Part shown: piece after piece, positions 58,634 to 64,000 of the stretch
Numbering within the stretch: position 1 is the first letter of the stretch
How the letters are laid out: the number at the start of each line of letters is the position of its first letter
Assembly: GCF_018882185.1 (NCBI RefSeq)
Contig: NZ_JACVOY010000001.1
Span: forward strand, 186,001-250,000
Source of the DNA: Polynucleobacter sp. AP-Latsch-80-C2
GTDB taxonomy: Bacteria; Pseudomonadota; Gammaproteobacteria; Burkholderiales; Burkholderiaceae
Reading direction: 5' to 3'
Length of the DNA stretch: 64,000 nucleotides
The notes under the pieces: model-generated
Database searches by the model: none
The model's input: the letters and a program-made list of their open reading frames with translations, nothing else
What the model was told of the DNA's origin: nothing
Position numbers and translations under genes: made by a program

Positions 58634-59605
58634 ATGGACTTTTCCTTCATTACCTCTCCCATTGCTAACGCTTACGGAAGTGTTCAAGAATTCCTTTTCA
58701 CGAACGTACTAGGCCCTATCCTTTATCAATTTGACTTAATGTCGCTCGCAGAAGATGCGTACGATGGTATGGATTGGTTTTTATTTGGCTGCATTCAGAT
58801 TATCTTAATCGCCGTGGTGTTGAGGACTTGGGAGCGCTGGGCGCCTGCTGAAACACAAGAGTCGTTTGCCAAGTCCAGCAGGGCGGATGTGCTCTATACC
58901 TTATTTCATCGCTTAGGTATTTTTCACGGACTTATCTTTGTAGCCTTATCCGGATTTTTCTTTGAGATCGATTCGCTCTTGCATGATTTCCGCTTTGATC
59001 GACTCAATGTTGAGTCTTGGTGGCCAGGAGTCACTTCAATTCCGGTAATTAGTTTTGTAATTTATTTAGTGCTTCTAGATTTTGTGGAGTATCTTTACCA
59101 CCGTGCATCGCACTCATTCAATTGGTGGTGGCAGTTACATGCCTTGCATCACAGTCAAACGGTGATGACTGCTTGGTCAGATAATCGCAATCACATTCTC
59201 GATGACATCATGCGCGCTGCAGTGCTCTCGTTCTTTGCGCTGTTATTTGGTGTCCCGCCAGGTCAATTCATTGTATTGATCGCTTTAAGTCAATTCATCC
59301 AAAGTTGGCAGCATGCCAATATCAAAGTGGATCTTGGGGCAGCGAAATACTTTCTGATCTCTCCGTTGTATCACCGCATGCATCATGCAGTGGGATATGG
59401 TCATGAAGCAAAAGGTAAACCTGGAGTATTGGGGGGCTGTAATTTTGGTATTTTGTTTCCATGGTGGGATATGGCGCTCAAGACTGCTATTTTTTCTGAG
59501 AAGGTCTATCCCACAGGCGTGCGAAACTTAAAGGTGTCGCAAAACATCTTTGCCCAGCAGTGGCAGGGATTAGTTCATGCGCTGAGGGAAGTATTGCCAA
59601 AATAA
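58634..59605 (+). CDS. Sterol desaturase/fatty acid hydroxylase family protein
   Basis: A 323-aa membrane protein with four or more helices and the eight-histidine di-iron signature: HRASH, HALHHS and later HRMHH (with H upstream in GYGHEAKG). The family inserts oxygen or double bonds in lipids; the substrate is unknown. Start ATG lies three bases after the deacetylase stop, so the two are coupled. It probably acts on envelope lipids. Confidence 0.9.
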   Translation: MDFSFITSPIANAYGSVQEFLFTNVLGPILYQFDLMSLAEDAYDGMDWFLFGCIQIILIAVVLRTWERWAPAETQESFAKSSRADVLYTLFHRLGIFHGLIFVALSGFFFEIDSLLHDFRFDRLNVESWWPGVTSIPVISFVIYLVLLDFVEYLYHRASHSFNWWWQLHALHHSQTVMTAWSDNRNHILDDIMRAAVLSFFALLFGVPPGQFIVLIALSQFIQSWQHANIKVDLGAAKYFLISPLYHRMHHAVGYGHEAKGKPGVLGGCNFGILFPWWDMALKTAIFSEKVYPTGVRNLKVSQNIFAQQWQGLVHALREVLPK

Positions 59606-59635
59606 ACATGCACTGATGCATGTATTAGGAGCGTT

Positions 59636-60505
59636 ATGGTTGGATTACAGCAGGTATTTAAATCCTTTGGTTTAGCTTTTATCGGCACCATGCATCCCAG
59701 AATGTTGTGGCTTAGCTTGCGACCATTCTTAATCGTGTCTGTGCTTTGGGGTTGCTTGATCTGGCTAACTTGGACTCCAGCGCTTGAGGCCTTGAGTATT
59801 TTTCTGACTACCTCGATGTTCACGAGCTGGATTCAGGACGGTTTGATCTGGGCTGGTTTTGAAAATGCGCGGGCCTGGATTGCGCCTTTGTTTTTTGTCA
59901 TGCTCATCATTCCCTTGATCACCATTAGCTTGCTCGTCTTTATTGCCTTTTCTACTGTGCCTTCGATTGTCAATGTCGTTGCAAGGCAAAGCCCCTATCT
60001 CGATTTGGAATGCAAACGGGGCGGCGGCTTCTTTGGTAGTTTTTTTTATACGCTGTGGTCAGCGTTAATTTGCTTAGCCTTAGTGATGCTGACATTGCCG
60101 GTGTGGTGGATACCGCCCTTGGTGGCCGTATTGCCTCCACTGCTGTGGGGTTGGTTGACGATGCGCTTAATGTCCTATGATGTTCTTGCTAAGCATGCCA
60201 GCGTAGAAGAGCGGGATATCCTGCTGGAAAAATACCGCTGGGCTTTACTCACCATGGGCATTGTTTCAGGGATGCTGGGGGCCGTGCCTACTTTCTTCTG
60301 GGCGACGTCTGCTTTAGCATTGATTCTATTTCCAATCGTTAGCTTTGTAGCCCTATGGATTTACTCGCTGATCTTTGTCTTTGCGGCGCTTTGGTTCAGT
60401 CATTTTTTATTAGACGCTTTAAAAGAATTGCGACAAGAAGAACTCAACAAATCTTTAACAGTAGAAACACGTGTAGTTGATATGGAGCTTACGTACCATG
60501 GTTGA
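59636..60505 (+). CDS. EI24/CysZ-like membrane protein
   Basis: A 289-aa membrane protein with about six hydrophobic segments, first at 27-46 (LRPFLIVSVLWGCLIWLTW). GGGFFGSFFYTLWSALICLALVMLTLPVWWIPPLVAVLPPLLWGWLTMRLMSYD is the conserved EI24 block. CysZ in this family carries sulfate, but no cys genes are here, so the substrate is open. It overlaps the following CinA-like gene by eight bases. Confidence 0.85.
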   Translation: MVGLQQVFKSFGLAFIGTMHPRMLWLSLRPFLIVSVLWGCLIWLTWTPALEALSIFLTTSMFTSWIQDGLIWAGFENARAWIAPLFFVMLIIPLITISLLVFIAFSTVPSIVNVVARQSPYLDLECKRGGGFFGSFFYTLWSALICLALVMLTLPVWWIPPLVAVLPPLLWGWLTMRLMSYDVLAKHASVEERDILLEKYRWALLTMGIVSGMLGAVPTFFWATSALALILFPIVSFVALWIYSLIFVFAALWFSHFLLDALKELRQEELNKSLTVETRVVDMELTYHG

Positions 60506-61352
60506 TGGATTAAAAAAAGTAGCAATAGATGTGCCAGCACCAGCAGGGCGGCGCTTTGGTTTAATTGTGATCGGCGATGAGATCTTGTCAGGTCGTCGAC
60601 AAGACAAACATATGAGCAAACTCATCGAGCTTTTAAATGAGCGTGGCCTAAGCTTGTCTTGGGCAAAATATGTTGCCGATGATCCTGATCAAATTACAGC
60701 AACGCTGAAAGAAAGTTTTGCGAGTGGTGATGTGGTCTTTAGTACCGGCGGGATCGGTGCAACACCCGATGACCATACTCGTCAATGTGCAGCATTGGCT
60801 TTGGGGACTAAAACGGAATTACATCCAACAGCTCAGGAATTGATTGCTGGCAGAATCCAATCAACGGCAGAAGGCGATCCTATTAAGGCTGACCTCAATA
60901 CTCCAGAGAATCAGCATCGCTTCAAGATGGGCGAGTTTCCGATCGGTAGCGAAATCATTCCCAATCCTTACAATCAAATTCCTGGGTTTCGCATCAAAGA
61001 GCATCACTTTGTTCCTGGGTTTCCGGTCATGGCAGCGCCGATGATGGCTTGGTGCCTAGATACCCACTATCAGAATCTATTTCATCAAGAAAATTGGGCA
61101 GAGCAAAGCTTTATCGTGCCCAAGGGGGTTGAGTCAGTGCTAACGCCTTTAATGGAGCGTATAGAGGCTAGTTTTCCTGGGGTGAAGGTCTTTAGTCTTC
61201 CGTCTGTGGGGGACGTCTCCAAAGGCGGCGTTTATGCAGAGCGTCATATTGAGTTGGGCATTAAAGGGAACGCCAATTTATTGGAAAGTGCCTGGATTGC
61301 CTTACGTACTGGCACCCAAGGGCTGGGTTACGAAATCCACGATATTAGCTAG
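60498..61352 (+). CDS. CinA N-domain/MoaB-like molybdopterin-binding protein
   Basis: A 284-aa protein with the MoCF fold of CinA and MoaB/Mog. FGLIVIGDEILSGRRQDKHM and STGGIGATPDDHTRQCAAL are the family motifs. It lacks the C-terminal amidase domain that makes full CinA about 420 aa, so it corresponds to the competence/damage-inducible protein A half. I set the start at the ATG at 60498 (MVDGLKK); the frame opens at 60477 without a ribosome site. It overlaps the EI24 gene by eight bases. Confidence 0.87.
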   Translation: MVDGLKKVAIDVPAPAGRRFGLIVIGDEILSGRRQDKHMSKLIELLNERGLSLSWAKYVADDPDQITATLKESFASGDVVFSTGGIGATPDDHTRQCAALALGTKTELHPTAQELIAGRIQSTAEGDPIKADLNTPENQHRFKMGEFPIGSEIIPNPYNQIPGFRIKEHHFVPGFPVMAAPMMAWCLDTHYQNLFHQENWAEQSFIVPKGVESVLTPLMERIEASFPGVKVFSLPSVGDVSKGGVYAERHIELGIKGNANLLESAWIALRTGTQGLGYEIHDIS

Positions 61353-61360
61353 GACAGTTA

Positions 61361-61377
61361 TGCACTAATACAGTGCA
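61361..61377 (+). promoter_or_regulatory. NtrC-binding site 1 upstream of glnA
   Basis: TGCACT-N5-AGTGCA, a perfect palindrome of the NtrC type (consensus TGCAC-N7-GTGCA). Centre about 136 bases before the predicted transcription start. Confidence 0.8.
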
Positions 61378-61412
61378 AATCAGTTATTTCCTGGCTATTA
61401 ATGGGGTAAATG

Positions 61413-61429
61413 AGCACTTAATTAGTGCA
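61413..61429 (+). promoter_or_regulatory. NtrC-binding site 2 upstream of glnA
   Basis: AGCACT-N5-AGTGCA, one base from a perfect palindrome. Its centre is 52 bases from that of site 1, about five DNA turns, so dimers would face the same side. Confidence 0.78.
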
Positions 61430-61479
61430 ATAATGGGTGATCCCACTTGTTTGCTTCAGTAAATTACATACATCCATTA

Positions 61480-61493
61480 GGCATGTTTGGTGC
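61480..61493 (+). promoter_or_regulatory. Sigma-54 promoter of glnA
   Basis: GG (61480-61481)-N10-GC (61492-61493) within AGGCATGTTTGGTGCC fits the -24/-12 element (GGCAC-N5-TTGC pattern with some mismatch). Start predicted near 61505, 54 bases before the glnA ATG. The two upstream NtrC sites support it. Confidence 0.7.
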
Positions 61494-61558
61494 CTGGAAT
61501 GAACAAGGGTGTATGCCTTAGGTTTGAATTCCGAATTTAGTTAATAGAGGAGATTTGC

Positions 61559-62974
61559 ATGACGAAGACCGTCGCTGATGTGATGAAGTTAGTTAAAGAG
61601 AAAGAATGTACTTTCGTTGATTTCCGCTTTGTGGATACAAAGGGTAAAGAGCAACATACAACAGTACCTATTTCTGCTTTTGACGAAGACAAGTTTGAGA
61701 GTGGCCATGCATTTGACGGTTCCTCTATTGCTGGTTGGAAGGGTATTGAAGCTTCTGACATGTTGCTCAGACCAGATCCAACAGCTGCTTATATCGATCC
61801 ATTCTATGAAGAGCCAACATTGGTTCTGACTTGTGACGTGATTGAGCCTGCAGACGGCAAAGGTTACGACCGCGATCCACGTTCTATTGCAAAACGCGCT
61901 GAAGCGTATTTGAAGAGCACTGGTTTGGGCGATGCTGCTTACTTTGGACCAGAGCCAGAATTCTTTATTTTTGACGGCGTTCGTTGGGGTGCTGACATGC
62001 AGGGTTGCTTCGTGAAGATTGATTCCGAAGAGGCTCCATGGTCATCAGGCGCAGAAATTGAAGGTGGTAATACTGGTCACCGTCCAGGCAAAAAAGGCGG
62101 CTATTTCCCAGTTGCTCCAGTCGATACATTCCAAGACATGCGTTCTGAAATGTGTTTGATTCTTGAATCTTTAGGTATTCCGGTTGAAGTGCATCACCAC
62201 GAAGTTGCTGGTCAAGGCCAAAACGAATTGGGTACGAAGTTCAGCACTTTAGTACAACGCGCTGACTGGACTATCTGGCAGAAGTACGTGATTCAAAACG
62301 TTGCTCACGCTTATGGCAAAACAGCAACATTCATGCCTAAGCCAGTAGTTGGCGATAACGGTTCTGGTATGCACGTTCACCAATCTGTTTGGAAGAATGG
62401 CGAGAACTTGTTTGCTGGTAACGGCTATGCAGGTTTATCAGAATTCGCATTGTTCTATATTGGCGGCATCATCAAGCACGCTAAAGCATTGAACGCGATT
62501 ACTAACCCAGGTACAAACTCATATAAGCGTTTGGTTCCAGGGTTTGAAGCTCCGGTGAAATTGGCTTACTCAGCACGTAACCGTTCTGCTTCTATCCGCA
62601 TTCCACACGTACCAAGCCCTAAGGGTCGTCGTATTGAAACTCGTTTCCCAGATCCATTGGCTAACCCATACTTGGCATTCTCTGCCTTGTTGATGGCTGG
62701 TTTGGATGGCGTACAAAACAAGATTCATCCGGGTGAAGCTGCTGACAAGAATTTGTATGACTTGCCGCCAGAAGAAGATGCAAAGATCCCAACTGTTTGT
62801 GCAAGCTTGGAAGAGGCATTGGATGCATTGAAGAAAGATCACGAGTTCTTAACTCGCGGTGGTGTATTCACTGAATCCATGATTGATGCATATATCAATT
62901 TGAAGATGGAAGATGTCACACGTTTCCGTATGACAACCCATCCTATCGAATTTGATATGTACTACTCCCTGTAA
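61559..62974 (+). CDS. glnA: Glutamine synthetase, type I
   Basis: ATP-dependent synthesis of glutamine from glutamate and ammonia; a dodecamer. The marks are [27 protein letters not shown], the ATP-site [34 protein letters not shown], and the adenylylation loop [10 protein letters not shown], whose Tyr (about residue 400) is the AMP target of GlnE. Length 471 aa is typical. Codon use is strongly biased, as in highly expressed genes. Two NtrC sites and a sigma-54 promoter lie upstream, and an ideal terminator follows. Confidence 0.98.
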   Translation: MTKTVADVMKLVKEKECTFVDFRFVDTKGKEQHTTVPISAFDEDKFESGHAFDGSSIAGWKGIEASDMLLRPDPTAAYIDPFYEEPTLVLTCDVIEPADGKGYDRDPRSIAKRAEAYLKSTGLGDAAYFGPEPEFFIFDGVRWGADMQGCFVKIDSEEAPWSSGAEIEGGNTGHRPGKKGGYFPVAPVDTFQDMRSEMCLILESLGIPVEVHHHEVAGQGQNELGTKFSTLVQRADWTIWQKYVIQNVAHAYGKTATFMPKPVVGDNGSGMHVHQSVWKNGENLFAGNGYAGLSEFALFYIGGIIKHAKALNAITNPGTNSYKRLVPGFEAPVKLAYSARNRSASIRIPHVPSPKGRRIETRFPDPLANPYLAFSALLMAGLDGVQNKIHPGEAADKNLYDLPPEEDAKIPTVCASLEEALDALKKDHEFLTRGGVFTESMIDAYINLKMEDVTRFRMTTHPIEFDMYYSL

Positions 62975-62988
62975 GCGAAGGAGAGAAC

Positions 62989-64000
62989 TTGAGCGCAGGT
63001 CTGTTGCGCAATTCGTTCAAGGGAGCAGCTTCGGCTGCTCCTTTTTTTCCGACATTGCTTGATCAGATGCCCAATGCCATCGTGGTATTTGGGGCTGAGA
63101 ACCAACAATTGGTATATGTGAACCCAGCTGCCGAGTCAGCTTTGGATCTGTCACGTAAATCACTTGAGGGTCTGTCTGTGCATGATTTATTCGGTGATAA
63201 CGAAGCCTTAACTAGCATGATAGAAGAGGTTAAGCTCGGGCATGTAGCTGCTCAACGGCAAGAAATGATCTTGCACTCTTTGCCTGGCAGTATTCATCAA
63301 GACTCAATTCCTGCCCATGTGGTGGTGGCTCCTTTAGAAGACCCCGACTTAATCATGATGGAGTGGTTTCCAATCGATCAGCAGTTGCGTAGCGAACGTG
63401 ATGAACGCGTAACGCAGCAAGTGGAAGCTAATAAGCAGTTGATGCGTAACTTGGCGCATGAAATTAAGAATCCCTTAGGTGGAATACGGGGTGCAGCACA
63501 ACTCTTGGAGTATGAGCTTCCCGAAAAGGTTTTGCGTGAGTACACGCAAGTCATTATTAAAGAGTCTGATCGTTTGCAAACCTTGGTAGATCGCTTGTTA
63601 GCACCACATCGCAAGGCGCATGTGATGGAGTCCTTTAATGTGCACGAGGCCTTAGAGCGCGTCCGCAGCTTAGTTTTAGCAGAGTTCCCCAAAGGCCTCA
63701 GAATTATTCGCAACTACGACACTAGCTTGCCAGATGTTCTAGGTGATCGCGAGCAGTTAATACAGGCAGTACTTAATATTGTTCACAATGCGGCGCAGGC
63801 ACTCTCGGAGGAAATCCACTCGGGGGTTGCACAGATTGAACTCAAAACACGGATTGCTCGGTCAGTCACGATTGCGCGGCAGCGCTATAAATTAGCCATG
63901 GATTTACATGTCATCGATAACGGCCCCGGAATTCCGGAAGAGATAAGCGAGCGTATTTTCTTTCCATTAGTTTCCGGTCGGGAGGGTGGCAGTGGTTTAG
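62989..64000 (+). CDS. glnL: Nitrogen regulation sensor kinase NtrB (3' end outside window)
   Basis: Histidine kinase that phosphorylates NtrC under nitrogen limitation. The PAS domain (LLDQMPNAIVVFGAENQQLVYVNPAAESAL) is followed by the H box NLAHEIKNPLGGIRGAAQLL (His157), the N box HNAAQAL, and the G1 box DNGPGIP; the rest lies outside. The start is TTG at 62989, five bases after AAGGAG. Codons 12-20 coincide with the glnA terminator. If initiation were at 63055 (TTG) or 63066 (ATG), the terminator would be excluded, but neither has a ribosome site. Confidence 0.88.
   Translation, partial: MSAGLLRNSFKGAASAAPFFPTLLDQMPNAIVVFGAENQQLVYVNPAAESALDLSRKSLEGLSVHDLFGDNEALTSMIEEVKLGHVAAQRQEMILHSLPGSIHQDSIPAHVVVAPLEDPDLIMMEWFPIDQQLRSERDERVTQQVEANKQLMRNLAHEIKNPLGGIRGAAQLLEYELPEKVLREYTQVIIKESDRLQTLVDRLLAPHRKAHVMESFNVHEALERVRSLVLAEFPKGLRIIRNYDTSLPDVLGDREQLIQAVLNIVHNAAQALSEEIHSGVAQIELKTRIARSVTIARQRYKLAMDLHVIDNGPGIPEEISERIFFPLVSGREGGSGL
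63022..63048 (+). terminator. Intrinsic terminator of glnA, inside the ntrB reading frame
   Basis: GGAGCAGC (63022-63029), UUCG loop, GCTGCTCC (63034-63041), then seven T. Eight perfect pairs with a super-stable tetraloop: the strongest terminator in the window, 48 bases after the glnA stop. It lies in the ntrB frame if the TTG at 62989 is used. Confidence 0.92.

Overview
The window looks like a piece of the main chromosome of a small-genome betaproteobacterium of the Burkholderiales, most probably Polynucleobacter or a close relative. I infer this from gene order (4.5S RNA-dnaX-ybaB-recR; ndk-rlmN-ispG-hisS-yfgM-bamB-der-hfq-hflX-hflK-hflC-hisZ-purA; rnr-rlmB; argA divergent from hrpA), from base composition that by eye is somewhat below half G+C, from very short intergenic gaps, and from the absence of genes usually found in these clusters in larger relatives (no rpoS after nlpD, nothing between rlmN and ispG). 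No database search was possible, so the genus is an inference.

Layout. 1-2.6 kb: the 3' part of a phasin gene, two small unknown genes and an exported two-domain rhodanese. 2.7-6.2 kb: a possible tiny membrane protein, the 4.5S RNA gene (minus strand), dnaX-ybaB-recR, then a ParD-like/RelE-like toxin-antitoxin pair with its own palindromic promoter. 6.4-14 kb: an OprB-type porin and a complete heavy-metal-type RND efflux operon (TolC-like channel, adaptor, CusA/CzcA-like pump). 14-18.5 kb: surE-pcm-nlpD, a 3'-5' exonuclease and rlmD, mostly overlapping. 18.5-20 kb: a 26-codon membrane ORF, a small exported protein and a Bax-inhibitor-1 family protein. 20.2-34.3 kb: a long housekeeping run from ndk to purA. 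34.3-45.2 kb: malate synthase G, then an accessory patch (papain-like small protein, 51-residue ORF, two-TM channel, MFS transporter, dienelactone hydrolase, AzlCD exporter, Bug binding protein with an enolase-superfamily enzyme, two exported proteins). 45.3-52.7 kb: tRNA-Leu(CAG), rnr-rlmB, tal and rpiA, a strongly supported but unidentified small RNA, yggX, argA. 52.7-61.4 kb: hrpA and a run of envelope-related genes ending in a CinA/MoaB-like protein. 61.4-64 kb: glnA with a textbook NtrC/sigma-54 control region, followed by ntrB, which runs off the window.

How the parts work together. The ndk-purA block combines nucleotide supply (ndk, purA), RNA modification (rlmN), isoprenoid and histidine metabolism (ispG, hisS, hisZ), envelope assembly (bamB), ribosome GTPases (der, hflX), sRNA chaperoning (hfq) and FtsH control (hflKC). 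The glnA-ntrB end is the nitrogen-status circuit. The most interesting items are: an apparent 158-nt non-coding RNA between rpiA and yggX; an ideal UUCG intrinsic terminator lying inside the probable 5' coding part of ntrB; a likely CTG start for hflX inside the end of hfq; and several very small ORFs with consensus ribosome binding sites. No CRISPR array, prophage or insertion sequence was seen.
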